From Paraburkholderia lacunae (GTDB lineage Bacteria; Pseudomonadota; Gammaproteobacteria; Burkholderiales; Burkholderiaceae): a stretch of DNA of 64,000 bases. The stretch covers positions 1-64,000 of the forward strand of contig NZ_QHKS01000035.1 of the NCBI RefSeq assembly GCF_003353175.1. The letters run 5' to 3'. Position numbers and translations under genes: made by a program. How positions within the stretch are numbered: the stretch's first letter is position 1; every line of letters begins with the position of its first letter. The notes under the pieces were generated by a model. The model was not told the origin of the DNA. It saw only the letters and a list, made by a program, of their open reading frames with translations, and made no database searches. Positions 44,897 through 53,856 of the stretch are shown here, piece by piece.

Positions 44897-45477
44897 CGGC
44901 CACCCGGGCGCGCAGACGGAACGGCGGGGCCGTCGTCGTTGTCGTTGCCGTTATCGTTGGCTTCGGCTTCGTCCTGCACGAGCGCGTGCTGCACGCCGAA
45001 GCGGCGCACCGCGAAGCCGTCGGCGACTTCGTCCGCGAGCCGTTCGGTGCGCGCAGCGAGCGAGCGCGTATGGCGCTCGCCGGCTTTCTCCAGCTTGTCC
45101 TCGGCTGCTTTCGCGCGGCGCGCCGCATGCTGCAGCTGCGCGAGCTGCGCTTCGTTACCGTCGTGCTGCGTCCTTGCGTCGGCAAGCGAGCGGTTGGCCG
45201 CGCCGATCTGCACGTTCGCCGCCCGCGCATCGACGGCGGCATCCTGCAAGGTGCGCGCCGACGCTTCGCGCGCGCCGACAGCCGCGAGCCGCTGCTGGAT
45301 CGCGGCCTTCTCCTCGATTTGCCGCGTCAGGCCGTCTTGCGCCTCGACGAGCGCGCGTCGGCTTTGCGCCGCGATGCCCTGCTGGCGGGCCGCCGCGACG
45401 CGCGCCAGCTGGCTGCGCATTTCGCGCACCCGGCGCAGCCGCGCGAGCGTGGTCAGGATTTCACCGTCGTCAGGCAT
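44890..45477 (-). CDS. sctO: T3SS ATPase stalk protein SctO (YscO/HrpO-like)
   Basis: The 195-residue product is almost one continuous coiled coil (TTLARLRRVREMRSQLARVA to RHTRSLAARTERLADEV), rich in Ala, Arg and Glu, with an Asn/Asp tail. SctO proteins are poorly conserved and are recognised by size, coiled-coil nature and position directly after the ATPase gene, all of which fit here. It would link the SctN hexamer to SctV. The start overlaps the sctN stop. Confidence 0.8.
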   Translation of the reverse strand: MPDDGEILTTLARLRRVREMRSQLARVAAARQQGIAAQSRRALVEAQDGLTRQIEEKAAIQQRLAAVGAREASARTLQDAAVDARAANVQIGAANRSLADARTQHDGNEAQLAQLQHAARRAKAAEDKLEKAGERHTRSLAARTERLADEVADGFAVRRFGVQHALVQDEAEANDNGNDNDDGPAVPSARPGGRC

Positions 45478-46879
45478 GGTCGTTCGCCAGTTTGATGAGC
45501 CTCGCGAGGGTCTCCTCGAAACGGATGTCCTCGCTCGCCGTCTGCGTGCAGAACGCGCCGAGCAAGTCGCGCGCGCGCAACGCCAGATCGCCGAGCCGGT
45601 CGCTGCCTTCGCGGTATTCGCCGATCTGCACGAGCAGTTCGATCTCCTGATATTTCGCGAGCAGTTCGCGCACGCGCGCCGCGCCCATCTGATGCGCGCG
45701 CGATGCGACGAGCGGCATCACGCGCGACAGGCTCGCCAGCACGTCGATCGCCGGATAGCGGTTGGCGAGCGCGATCTTGCGCGACAGCACGATATGACCG
45801 TCGAGGATCGAGCGCACTTCCTCGGCGATCGGATCGGACTCCTCGTCGCCTTCGACCAGCACCGTATACAGCGCCGTGATCGAGCCGCGCTCGCCCTGCC
45901 CCGCACGCTCGAGCAGACGCGGCAGCACGGCGAAGGTGGAGGGCGGAAAACTGCGCCGCGTCGGCGGCTCGCCGGACGCGAGGCCGACTTCGCGCTGTGC
46001 GCGCGCAAAGCGCGTGAGCGAATCGACGAGCAGCAGCACGCGCTTGCCCTCGTCGCGAAAGTACTCGGCGATCGCGGTGGCGACCAGCGCCGACTTGACA
46101 CGCTCCATCGCGGGCCGGTCGGAGGTCGACACGACGACGATCGAGCGCGCGCGCACGTCCGGCGACAGGCTGTGTTCGATAAATTCGCGCACCTCGCGCC
46201 CGCGCTCGCCGACCAGCGCGATCACGTTCACGTCCGCTTGCGCGCCACGCGCGATCATCCCCAACAGCGTGCTCTTGCCGACGCCGGACGGCGCGAAGAT
46301 GCCGACCCGCTGGCCGACGCCGAGCGTCATCAGGCCGTCGATCACGCGCACGCCGGTCGCGAACGGCGTGTCGATCATCTGCCGCGCGAGCGGATTCGGC
46401 GGATTCTGCTGCGTCGATACCCAGACGGCGCCGGCCACGGGTCCGCGGCCGTCGAGCGGCTGGCCGAGCCCGTCGAGCACGCGCCCGAAAAGCCCCCTAC
46501 CCACCGCAAACACATGCTCGCGGCCGGACGGCACGACCGTTGTTTCGGGCGACAAACCGGCCACCTCGCCAAGCGGCGTGAGCAAAGTCGTCTGCCTGGA
46601 GAAGCCGACCACCTCGGCGAGCAAGGTCGGCTGGTTCGGCGTGCGCAGCTCGCAAATTTCACCGAGCCGCGCGCGGATGCCGGTCGCGTTCAGAATCTGC
46701 CCGACCGCGTGATTCACCCGCCCTTGCACCGAAACCGGCGAGAAAAACGCGAGCCCCGCCTCCAGGTCGCCGACCAGCCGGCCGCGATCGAGCGCTTCAC
46801 CGCCTGCCGCTGGGTCGGCTTCGTCGACGGGGTCGTCGGCGTCCGGCCGCGGCGCGGCGCCGAAGCGGAATTCGCTCAT
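45470..46879 (-). CDS. sctN: T3SS ATPase SctN
   Basis: The 469-residue product has the F1-beta-like ATPase core: Walker A GIFAPSGVGKSTLLGMIARG, ALVGERGREVREFIEHSL, Walker B VLLLVDSLTRFARAQREVGL and PPTRRSFPPSTFAVLPRLLE RAG. It unfolds and feeds substrates to the export gate. I use the ATG at 46879, which overlaps the sctL stop by ATGA; the 35 codons upstream belong to sctL in another frame. The first ~30 residues are acidic and variable, as in other SctN proteins. Confidence 0.97.
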   Translation of the reverse strand: MSEFRFGAAPRPDADDPVDEADPAAGGEALDRGRLVGDLEAGLAFFSPVSVQGRVNHAVGQILNATGIRARLGEICELRTPNQPTLLAEVVGFSRQTTLLTPLGEVAGLSPETTVVPSGREHVFAVGRGLFGRVLDGLGQPLDGRGPVAGAVWVSTQQNPPNPLARQMIDTPFATGVRVIDGLMTLGVGQRVGIFAPSGVGKSTLLGMIARGAQADVNVIALVGERGREVREFIEHSLSPDVRARSIVVVSTSDRPAMERVKSALVATAIAEYFRDEGKRVLLLVDSLTRFARAQREVGLASGEPPTRRSFPPSTFAVLPRLLERAGQGERGSITALYTVLVEGDEESDPIAEEVRSILDGHIVLSRKIALANRYPAIDVLASLSRVMPLVASRAHQMGAARVRELLAKYQEIELLVQIGEYREGSDRLGDLALRARDLLGAFCTQTASEDIRFEETLARLIKLANDHA

Positions 46880-47505
46880 CGCGCGGCGCCCCCGAGCGGC
46901 TCGCGGCGAATCGCCTGGCGCAGCGCATCGATCTGCAATTCGAGGCTCGCGTCGATACGGCCGGAGGGCGTTTCGACCATGCACGCCGCGCTCGCCAGAT
47001 CCTTGTCTTCGACAATGCGGATTTTCTGCGCGCGCTCGTGGCCGGCAAAGGCGCTCGCCAGCGCTTCTTCCATCTCGTCGTGGCGACCGGGCGCCACATG
47101 CACGATCAGAAACGGCTCGTCGCGCACCAGCGGCGCGATCCGTTCGAGCGCCGCCGCATGGAGGCGCGTCACCGGCATCTCGCCGACAATCGCGCGCACC
47201 GCCTTCACGACGATCTCGGCCATCGCGTCTTTCATGGATTCCATGGTCTGCGCGGCGGCGAGCGCCTGGCTATACGACTGCGCCGCGGACGCCTTCTGCG
47301 CGCGGCGCACGCCCTCGTCATAGCCGGCGGCCTGGCGCGCCTCGTATTCGCGCTGCGCAGCCGCGACGATGCGCTCGGCCTCCGCGCGCGCCGTGGCGAT
47401 GACCGCGGACGCATCGAGGAGCGTCGCGTATTCGCGCTCCTTCAGCACCTTGCGCTCGGACAACAGTTGCAGGTTGTCGCTCGTGATCAGAAAAGCCAGT
47501 CCCAT
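46876..47505 (-). CDS. sctL: T3SS ATPase regulator SctL (HrpE/YscL/FliH family)
   Basis: The 209-residue product begins MGLAFLITSDNLQLLSERKV LKEREYATLLDASAVI, a typical SctL N-terminus, followed by a helical stalk (ARAEAERIVAAAQREYEARQ AAGYDEG) and a C-terminal domain (GEMPVTRLHAAALERIAPLV, MVETPSGRIDASLELQIDAL RQA). It binds SctN and SctQ. Open frame continues far upstream in the ORF but GAGAGG precedes the ATG at 47505 and the upstream part is antisense-like reading of sctK. Confidence 0.92.
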   Translation of the reverse strand: MGLAFLITSDNLQLLSERKVLKEREYATLLDASAVIATARAEAERIVAAAQREYEARQAAGYDEGVRRAQKASAAQSYSQALAAAQTMESMKDAMAEIVVKAVRAIVGEMPVTRLHAAALERIAPLVRDEPFLIVHVAPGRHDEMEEALASAFAGHERAQKIRIVEDKDLASAACMVETPSGRIDASLELQIDALRQAIRREPLGGAAR

Positions 47506-48200
47506 GTGTTGAGCCTCTCGGGAATCAGGAACAGAAACACCAGTTCGCCGACCATGTCGCGCTGCGCCTGATTCAGCAGATACGGCGCCTGGCTGTCGAT
47601 CGCACGGTTGAATTTCAGGCGCGCCCGCGCGTCTACCGGCACGCCTGCCGCGGCAATGAAATCGGCGAGCAGGCGGCCGCCGCGCGCGCGGATCGTCGGC
47701 GGCAGCGCGGCGGGGTCGGCGCGCCAGGGTTCGAGCGTTTCGCCGAGCGCATCGAACGCGGGTGCGCGTTCGAGCGTCAGGTCGAGCGCGTCCGCACCGA
47801 ATCGGGCGGCCACCTCGGCGCGCACGCGGCGCACGCTCAGCGCCTCGCGCAGCCACGCACGATGCAGCAGCAAACCCGCGTAGGCGGCCAGTTGTTCGAG
47901 CGCCGCGCCCGGCAACAGCGCAAGCCGCGCCACCGGGCTCGCCGCGTTGAAGTCGTAGTGCCCGGCCACGCCGGCCGCGTCGAGCAGATGCCGCGCGATC
48001 AACCGGCGCCCGGCAACGCCGAACGACGTCAGCTGGCGATAAGCGACCGGCCACGTATCGGGCACGCGCGTGACGTGCAGATAGGTGTCCGGACGCAGGT
48101 TGAATTCGCAAACCATCCGATAGAACGGCACGCGCTGCGGCGGCGCAGGCGCATCGAGCGTCTGCGTCCATGGCATGGCACCGGCGGCGGCGAGATCCAT
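47487..48200 (-). CDS. sctK: T3SS sorting platform protein SctK
   Basis: The product (237 residues from the ATG at 48200, with GAGG ten bases upstream; a GTG at 48218 is an alternative) resembles SctK/YscK: MVCEFNLRPDTYLHVTRVPD near the start, a helical Ala/Leu/Arg-rich middle, and the end LLNQAQRDMVGELVFLFLIP ERLNTWDWLF. SctK links SctD to SctQ pods. It overlaps sctL by 19 bases. The family is variable, and assignment rests on position between sctJ and sctL plus these motifs. Confidence 0.8.
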   Translation of the reverse strand: MDLAAAGAMPWTQTLDAPAPPQRVPFYRMVCEFNLRPDTYLHVTRVPDTWPVAYRQLTSFGVAGRRLIARHLLDAAGVAGHYDFNAASPVARLALLPGAALEQLAAYAGLLLHRAWLREALSVRRVRAEVAARFGADALDLTLERAPAFDALGETLEPWRADPAALPPTIRARGGRLLADFIAAAGVPVDARARLKFNRAIDSQAPYLLNQAQRDMVGELVFLFLIPERLNTWDWLF

Positions 48201-48274
48201 CAGCGTTTCGCCTCGCACGAGCGGCGCATGATAACGAGCGGCGGCAAGGCGCGCGGGCGTCTCATGATTCAGCC

Positions 48275-49147
48275 TCAGGTGCCGGGCTCGCGCGTGCCGT
48301 CGGACGCGCGAATCTGCGCGGCAGGGCCGCGCGGTGCGGCGGCCCGCGCGCCGCCGCCGAGAAGCGATGCCAGCCCGCGACCGAATGCACCGCGGCGCGC
48401 GCCGACGAGCACCACCATCGCGAGCGTCAGCAGGATCAGCGCGAACACGAGCCAGCCGAGCGGCGAGCGCAGCCGCACGATATCGTTGAGCGCGCTGCCG
48501 ACGCCGTCGGCGCGCGCCGGCCGCGCGTCGGCCGGCTGCAGGAACAGCGACACGTTGTCGTATTGCAGACCTTCGATGCTGTGCGCGACCAGATCCTTGA
48601 CCATGGGCGCCATCGCGCGCAGATCGACGCCGGATTTATAGCGGATGTACACCGCCGCCGACGAAGGCTTGATCTTGTCGGCCAGTGGATCGTTCTCCGG
48701 AATCACGACCTGCACGTGCGCGACCACCACGCCCTCGATATCCTGCAGCGTGCGCGACAGGTCCTGCGACACGCCGTATAGATAGCGCACGCGTTCTTCG
48801 GCAGGCGTGGAAACCAGCCCCTGCTTCTGGAATAGCTCGCCGAGACTCTCATAGCTCGGCTTCGGCAAGCCTTGCGCATGCAGCACCGTGAGCGCGGCAT
48901 GCAGGTCGCCGTCGTCGACCGTGAGCTGCCAGGCCTGCTTATCGGAAGCGTCGCGCGCGTCGTTTTCCTTCTCTGCCGGAATACCCGCATCGCCGAGCAC
49001 CGCCAGCATCTGGTTGGCATCGGCTTCGGAAAGCCCGGAATACAGTTCGCGCTGGCAGCCCGCGAGCAGCAGGAGCGCGCACACGAGCGCGAGCCGGGCA
49101 AGCGGACGCGCCGCGCGAGTTGGCCGGGTCGGTTGGAAATTCGTCAT
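48275..49147 (-). CDS. sctJ: T3SS inner membrane ring lipoprotein SctJ
   Basis: The 290-residue product has a lipoprotein signal peptide with the lipobox LLAGC, then the two ring-building domains: ELYSGLSEADANQMLAVLGD AGIPAEK and VRYLYGVSQDLSRTLQDIEG VVVAHVQVVIPEND. A C-terminal transmembrane helix (LGWLVFALILLTLAMVVLVG) is followed by a short cytoplasmic tail. All are standard for YscJ/HrcJ. It forms the inner ring with SctD. Confidence 0.97.
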   Translation of the reverse strand: MTNFQPTRPTRAARPLARLALVCALLLLAGCQRELYSGLSEADANQMLAVLGDAGIPAEKENDARDASDKQAWQLTVDDGDLHAALTVLHAQGLPKPSYESLGELFQKQGLVSTPAEERVRYLYGVSQDLSRTLQDIEGVVVAHVQVVIPENDPLADKIKPSSAAVYIRYKSGVDLRAMAPMVKDLVAHSIEGLQYDNVSLFLQPADARPARADGVGSALNDIVRLRSPLGWLVFALILLTLAMVVLVGARRGAFGRGLASLLGGGARAAAPRGPAAQIRASDGTREPGT

Positions 49148-49195
49148 TGCTGGGCTGGGCTCATCGAGCCGCTGTCATGGGTGATGTGTCATTCG

Positions 49196-49714
49196 TCATT
49201 CCTGATTCTTCAGAATCGAATGCGAAAAGCCGTTCACCGCCTGCGCGACCGACATGCTCAGTTGATACTCGGCAATCGTCGTGGAGGCGGACCACTGGAA
49301 GTCCATCATCTGCGCCATCTCCATCAGCGGGTCCTGACCGAGCTTCGGCATCGACGTCAGCATCTGTTCGCGATGCTTCTCGATGCCCGCGTACCGCTGA
49401 TCGAGATCGTTGCCGTACGTGCGCAGGCGCTCCGCGAGCGACGAGCGGCTCGCTTCGGCAGGCGTCATCTGCACGCCGGGGATTGCATCCGGCGCGCTGT
49501 GCAGTTGCACCGACTGAATCGCGGAGGCCGGTTGTGTTGCCGCCGGCGAAGTCGACGAAGTCGGCGAAGTCGGCGAGGTTGCCGCCTGCGACTGATCGGG
49601 TTTCCCCATCAGCGTGTCGAAATGCTTCACGTGAGCCGGATCGCCCGCGCCGTTCGTCTGCGTGGCGCTGGCGAGCGCCGCCGCAGCCGGCGGCGCGACC
49701 CCTGGGACTGTCAT
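49196..49714 (-). CDS. sctI: T3SS inner rod protein SctI
   Basis: The 172-residue product starts after AAGGAG at the ATG 49714. A low-complexity N-terminus (Ala, Thr, Ser, Pro, including TSPTSPTSSTSP) is followed by a helical C-terminus that ends MEMAQMMDFQWSASTTIAEY QLSMSVAQAVNGFSHSILKN. The C-terminal two-helix pattern with late hydrophobics, and the position next to sctJ, match YscI/HrpB/PrgJ-type inner rod proteins. It should be exported early and connect the export gate to the needle. Confidence 0.82.
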   Translation of the reverse strand: MTVPGVAPPAAAALASATQTNGAGDPAHVKHFDTLMGKPDQSQAATSPTSPTSSTSPAATQPASAIQSVQLHSAPDAIPGVQMTPAEASRSSLAERLRTYGNDLDQRYAGIEKHREQMLTSMPKLGQDPLMEMAQMMDFQWSASTTIAEYQLSMSVAQAVNGFSHSILKNQE

Positions 49715-49814
49715 GATCTGCTCCTTCAGGAAATCACTGCGCGCTGCGGGCAAGCCAGCCGCTTCGTGCGTGCGCACGCACGCCGGTCGTCGGACCGGCG
49801 GCTGGCGCCCGCTT

Positions 49815-50018
49815 TCATGCGCGACCGGCCGAGCCGATGTGCTGCGCGGCTTGCGCGGCTGCGGTGCCGGCCTGCGCGGTCACCGCCGTCGAGGTCTGGA
49901 ACGTGGCCGTCGATTGCTGCACCTGGAAGTTGATTTCGGTTAGCTTCGTTTGCTCCTGCATCAGCTGGTTGGCCTGGTCCTGGACATCGTTGTTCGAAAC
50001 CGGGGTAGTCGCACCCAT
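49815..50018 (-). CDS. small helical protein, candidate T3SS needle subunit SctF
   Basis: The 67-residue product begins MGATTPVSNNDVQDQANQLM and continues QEQTKLTEINFQVQQSTATF QTS before an Ala/Gln/Thr helix. A strong AAGGAG site precedes the ATG at 50018. Size, helical-hairpin potential, lack of signal peptide and cysteines, and location between sctD and sctI are those of needle subunits, but the sequence is not close to YscF or HrpA. It could instead be a small chaperone of the SctE (YscE-like) or SctG kind. A hairpin (50055-50072) lies just upstream in the mRNA. Confidence 0.55.
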   Translation of the reverse strand: MGATTPVSNNDVQDQANQLMQEQTKLTEINFQVQQSTATFQTSTAVTAQAGTAAAQAAQHIGSAGRA

Positions 50019-50054
50019 TTGCTGCTCCTTCACTTGGTAGTTGAAAACGCCGGC

Positions 50055-50072
50055 CGCCGACAGGTGTCGGCG
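50055..50072 (-). other. intercistronic hairpin between sctD and the candidate needle gene
   Basis: CGCCGACA and TGTCGGCG are separated by two bases, forming a tight eight-pair stem about 40 bases before the small gene's start. The 163-base gap is unusual in an otherwise overlapping operon. The hairpin could protect a processed transcript, allowing higher expression of the candidate needle subunit. Confidence 0.4.
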
Positions 50073-50181
50073 CACCGGTCCCGCCTGCCGTCGCATGAAT
50101 GCGGCGGCCTGCGTCCTGGTGAGCCCGGCCGTGCGGGACACACTGCCCCGGCACGCCGTGCCATGCAAAAATGCGTCGCTG

Positions 50182-51564
50182 CTACCTGGCCGGCGACGCC
50201 GCCGACCTCGCCGCCGACGCCGGCAGCGCACCCGAACCGGCGGAATACGCCGCCGCCGCGGCAACCGATGCCGAAGCCGGCGCCTGCCCCGCCACCGGCA
50301 GCGCGACACCCGCAGCCGCGCCGCTCGCGGCAACCGTTGACGTTGACGCGGCGGCCGTGGACGTTGGCGCGTCGGCCGCGCTGCCGTTGCCGCCGGCGGT
50401 GAGCGGTATCGTGATGCGCCGCCCATCGCGCTCGAACACCACGGCCTCGGGACTGATCGACGCGACGCTCAAGCCGTCCTTCATCCGCGCGCCTTCGAAA
50501 TAGCGGCTGCCGTCCGCCGTTTCGATGAAACGCTGATCGTCGTCGCCGGCAAATACGGTGGCGATCTCCGGCACGCCGCCCGTACCGCCGAGCGTTGCCG
50601 CGCGGTTCTCACGCTCGTCCGCGTAGTGGATGTGATCGACGACTTCGAGCGCGGGTCGAGCGTCCTTCACGTAGTTCTGGAGGCGCAGCGCGATCTGCGC
50701 CTGCGGCGCCTCGCCAGTCACTTCGATCCGCCCGCGTCCGAGATAAGACACTTTCAGCGGCGTATCGCTGAAATAGGTCTGCGCAGTCGCGATCAGGTCG
50801 CCCACGATGTACACGGTGCCGAGCGCAGCGTTATCGACGCCCGCCACGATTTGCGCGACCCGGTCGCGCTCGGCCGCGCTCTTCACATAGCCGGACACGA
50901 GCTCGCCGTCGTCGCGCGCTGCGACGGCGAGCTCCGGGTACGCGCGCAGTGCCTGCTGCAAGCGGTGCACGCGGCCGAGCGGCGATTCGTGCTGCCACGG
51001 CAGGCTGCCCGACAGCGCGACGAGCCCATAGCCGAGCGCGCCGAGCAGCACGCCGACCCACAGCGCGACCAGCACCAGCACGGAGCGCCGGCTGCCGAGC
51101 CGCCGCAGCGCGTTCGCGGCCCAGCCGAGCCAGGCGGCATCGCGCGCGGGGCGCACCTCTTCCCCGTCCGCAGGCAGCGGCGCAGCGGCTTGCCCGTTGC
51201 TGGCGATACCCAGCTTGATCGAACCCACCGTCACCACATCACCCGGCATGAACGAACGGCGTCCGGCGAGCGGCTCGTCGTTGAACAGCACCGGCGCCGT
51301 GTCCGGGCCGCCGTGGTTCTGCACCGTCACCGCAAGCGCGCCGACTTGCAGGCACACCTGGCGCGCGCCGATCTCGCGATCGGGCAGGATCACTTCGCAA
51401 TCCGCCGCCGTGCCAACCCAGTTGGCGCCACGCGCGAGCGACATCGTGCGGCCGTACATCGGCCCGCTCAGGAAGCACAGGTTCCACGGCGAGGCCACCG
51501 CTTCCTGGGGCGCTGCGCGCAACCCTGGCGCGCCGGCATGCGCATCAAGGGTGCTCGTTTGCAT
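50182..51564 (-). CDS. sctD: T3SS inner membrane ring protein SctD
   Basis: The 460-residue product has an N-terminal FHA-like cytoplasmic domain (LCFLSGPMYGRTMSLARGAN WVGTAADCEVILPD, VQNHGGPDTAPVLFND), one transmembrane helix (SVLVLVALWVGVLLGALGYG) and periplasmic ring-building repeats (LAVAARDDGELVSGYVKSAA ERDRV; VSYLGRGRIEVTGEAPQAQI). A long Ala/Ser/Thr-rich C-terminal tail (last ~70 residues) is unusual in length. The ATG at 51564 lies inside the end of sctC (20-base overlap). It pairs with SctJ and contacts SctK. Confidence 0.93.
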   Translation of the reverse strand: MQTSTLDAHAGAPGLRAAPQEAVASPWNLCFLSGPMYGRTMSLARGANWVGTAADCEVILPDREIGARQVCLQVGALAVTVQNHGGPDTAPVLFNDEPLAGRRSFMPGDVVTVGSIKLGIASNGQAAAPLPADGEEVRPARDAAWLGWAANALRRLGSRRSVLVLVALWVGVLLGALGYGLVALSGSLPWQHESPLGRVHRLQQALRAYPELAVAARDDGELVSGYVKSAAERDRVAQIVAGVDNAALGTVYIVGDLIATAQTYFSDTPLKVSYLGRGRIEVTGEAPQAQIALRLQNYVKDARPALEVVDHIHYADERENRAATLGGTGGVPEIATVFAGDDDQRFIETADGSRYFEGARMKDGLSVASISPEAVVFERDGRRITIPLTAGGNGSAADAPTSTAAASTSTVAASGAAAGVALPVAGQAPASASVAAAAAYSAGSGALPASAARSAASPAR

Positions 51565-53578
51565 TCGGCGGTCCTGCGGTCGGCTTCGGCGCCTCGGCGG
51601 CGGGATCCTTCGGCGGCGGGGGCAGCGGCGCGCCGAGCGGCGTGCCCGGCAGCGGCTTCGGGGCGAGTGGCACGAGACTGTCGTTATCCGGCGCGCGGTA
51701 CATGGCGAGACCGCTCGCGTCGGGCACGCTGTCGAAACTGGGATTGACCGGCGAGCCGTCGGGCGCATACATGGTCGCGTTGCTGACGATGCGCGGCGTG
51801 AGCAGATAGAAGCGTTCCGAGTGCTGGCCGTTCTTGTCCGTGTACCTGAACAGGCTGCCGATCAGCGGAATCTCCGACAGCCACGGCACGCCGCTCTTGT
51901 TGAGCTGCACCTGGTCGTTGTTGAAGCCGGCGATCAGGAGGCTCTTGCCTTCGTCGATCATCGTCTTCGTCACGATGTTGCGCTGCTGGATCACCGGCAC
52001 GTTCGACACGCTCTGGTTCGGCACGATGTTGCCGTCCTGAATGTCGAGCGACATCATCACGCTTTGCGCGCTCGCGCCGCTCGCGTCATGCGTGCGGTCG
52101 TCGACGATCAGCGGCGTCACCTTGATGCTCGTGCCGCTCGTCACGCTGTAGAGCGACGAATCCTGATAGCCCTGCACCTGCACGTAGAACTGCGTGAGGT
52201 TTTCGAGAATCGCTTCGGTATTGTCGAGCGCGAGCACCTTCGGCTTCGAGTGCAGCTCGGCGTGGCCGGTCTGCTGCAGCGCATTGACGCGCGTGAGCAG
52301 ATAGTTGCGCAGCGCGCCGCCGATCGATGCGGTCAGCGCAATGCCCGTCGGCATGAAGGTGCCGGTCTGCCCGGCTTCGGTCGAGCCGGTGCCGAACGTG
52401 AGCGGCGGATTGCCGCTGGTGCCGTACTGCGTGTTGCCGTTGAGCGGGTTCTCGCCGTTGCCGATCTGGATATCGCCGTGCGTGGTGTGCAGGCGCCAGT
52501 CGATGCCGAGGCTGTCGAGCGAGTTCTCGTCGATGTCGATGATCGTCACGTTGATCTCGACGATGCGCGGACGCACGTCGAGCTGATCGATCAGCGCCTG
52601 ATAGCGGTGCATGTTCTCAGGCAGATCGCGCACGACGACCGCGTTGATCGCCGCGTCCGCTTCGATCTGCGGCAGCGTGTCGGTGCCGCCCGCATCGCGC
52701 AACAGCGGCGAGCCCTCCGCGGCGCTTCCGCCTGCCGCTGCGTAGCCGCTCGAACGCACGCCGCCGGCGACATCCGGGAATTCGATGCGCGGCACGTCGA
52801 TCGTCAGGCCCGAGCCGAGCTTGACCTGCCGCGCAGCTTGCCCAAGCGGCGCGCCGACGCCGCCGGCGCTCGTACCACCCGTCTTGCCGAAGAGCCGGCG
52901 CATCATCGTCGCCACGCCAGGGATCACGACTTCCTTGCCCGAGCGGTTGATCGTGAAGTCCGAGGCCCAGCCGTATTTCAGGCGAAACGCGCGGATGTCC
53001 GCGTTCTGACCGTTCGACGCGGGGTCGCCCACCGTGCTGACCGCCTGTCGCACCAGCTCGACATAGCGGCGCGGCCCGGATACGTAGACGCTGTTCGCGC
53101 GGTCGTTGATGACGAGCGCAAAGCGCTTGTCGACGATCTGCATGGTTTGCAGCGCCTGGCCGACCGCGCTCGCCGAGTTCGGGGGAATCGGGATCACCTG
53201 CGTCTGCGACTGGTCGGCGGGATCGATGTAGAGAAACGAGCCGTCATAGTACCAGGCGAGGCCATAGGTCGCGCAGACCGTGTCGAGCGTTTGCTGCGGC
53301 GAGCCGGAGAAACGCCCGCTGATGGTGCCGTCGATCTTCGAATCCACGATCGCCGTGACACCTTGCGACGACGCCAGTTCGCGAATGAAATCGGCGATCC
53401 GCTTGCCGTTCGCGACGATCGTGAAGGGCCGGTTGCGCCAGCGCAGCTCGGCCGCGCGCGCGGGTTGCGCAAGCGCCATGAAAAGCGAGACCGACAACAG
53501 TATGGACGCGACGAACACCATTGCGGCGGTCTGCGCACGCCGTCTCTCGAACGATCGCGAAGCTGCACGAACGTGCAT
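51545..53578 (-). CDS. sctC: T3SS outer membrane secretin SctC
   Basis: The 677-residue product has a signal peptide (MVFVASILLSVSLFMALAQP ARA), N0/N1-type domains (LASSQGVTAIVDSKIDGTIS GRFSG; GLAWYYDGSFLYIDP; RYVELVRQAVSTV) and a secretin core: VRPRIVEINVTIIDIDENSL, HSKPKVLALDNTEAILEN, GTSIKVTPLIVD and SGVPWLSEIPLIGSLFRYTD. The C-terminus is proline-rich and carries no clear pilotin helix; no pilotin gene is adjacent. Its start shares one base with the sctS stop (TGATG). Confidence 0.97.
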   Translation of the reverse strand: MHVRAASRSFERRRAQTAAMVFVASILLSVSLFMALAQPARAAELRWRNRPFTIVANGKRIADFIRELASSQGVTAIVDSKIDGTISGRFSGSPQQTLDTVCATYGLAWYYDGSFLYIDPADQSQTQVIPIPPNSASAVGQALQTMQIVDKRFALVINDRANSVYVSGPRRYVELVRQAVSTVGDPASNGQNADIRAFRLKYGWASDFTINRSGKEVVIPGVATMMRRLFGKTGGTSAGGVGAPLGQAARQVKLGSGLTIDVPRIEFPDVAGGVRSSGYAAAGGSAAEGSPLLRDAGGTDTLPQIEADAAINAVVVRDLPENMHRYQALIDQLDVRPRIVEINVTIIDIDENSLDSLGIDWRLHTTHGDIQIGNGENPLNGNTQYGTSGNPPLTFGTGSTEAGQTGTFMPTGIALTASIGGALRNYLLTRVNALQQTGHAELHSKPKVLALDNTEAILENLTQFYVQVQGYQDSSLYSVTSGTSIKVTPLIVDDRTHDASGASAQSVMMSLDIQDGNIVPNQSVSNVPVIQQRNIVTKTMIDEGKSLLIAGFNNDQVQLNKSGVPWLSEIPLIGSLFRYTDKNGQHSERFYLLTPRIVSNATMYAPDGSPVNPSFDSVPDASGLAMYRAPDNDSLVPLAPKPLPGTPLGAPLPPPPKDPAAEAPKPTAGPPNANEHP

Positions 53579-53856
53579 CAGGACACTCCCATGGAAAACA
53601 CGAATCCCCGTTCCAGCGCCTGCTGAGCAAAGCGCAGCACCTCGCCGCCCAACCAGCCCGACAACAGCACGAGCGCGACCATCACCGCGATCAACCGCAC
53701 CGCGATGCCGATGCTCGCGTCCTGCACCTGCGTCACCGCCTGCAGAATCGCCACGACGAGCCCCGTGACCGTGGCGATCGCGACGATCGGCAGCGACAGC
53801 AGCAGCACGAGCATCAGCGCCTGACGCGTGAGATCCAGAATCGTCGAGCCGGTCAT
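53578..53856 (-). CDS. sctS: T3SS export apparatus protein SctS
   Basis: The 92-residue product with two long hydrophobic helices is a typical SctS/FliQ: ALMLVLLLSLPIVAIATVTG, LVVAILQAVTQVQDASIGI and MVALVLLSGWLGGEVLRFAQ QAL. It forms the lower part of the export gate. The ATG at 53856 overlaps the sctV stop as TGATG, and its own stop overlaps the sctC start in the same way. Confidence 0.97.
   Translation of the reverse strand: MTGSTILDLTRQALMLVLLLSLPIVAIATVTGLVVAILQAVTQVQDASIGIAVRLIAVMVALVLLSGWLGGEVLRFAQQALERGFVFSMGVS

Noticed and set aside
44939..47323. 794-codon plus-strand frame
   Set aside because: Antisense to sctO, sctN and sctL; no motif or start signal.
51197..53626. 809-codon plus-strand frame
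   Set aside because: Antisense to sctC and sctD; composition typical of a shadow frame.
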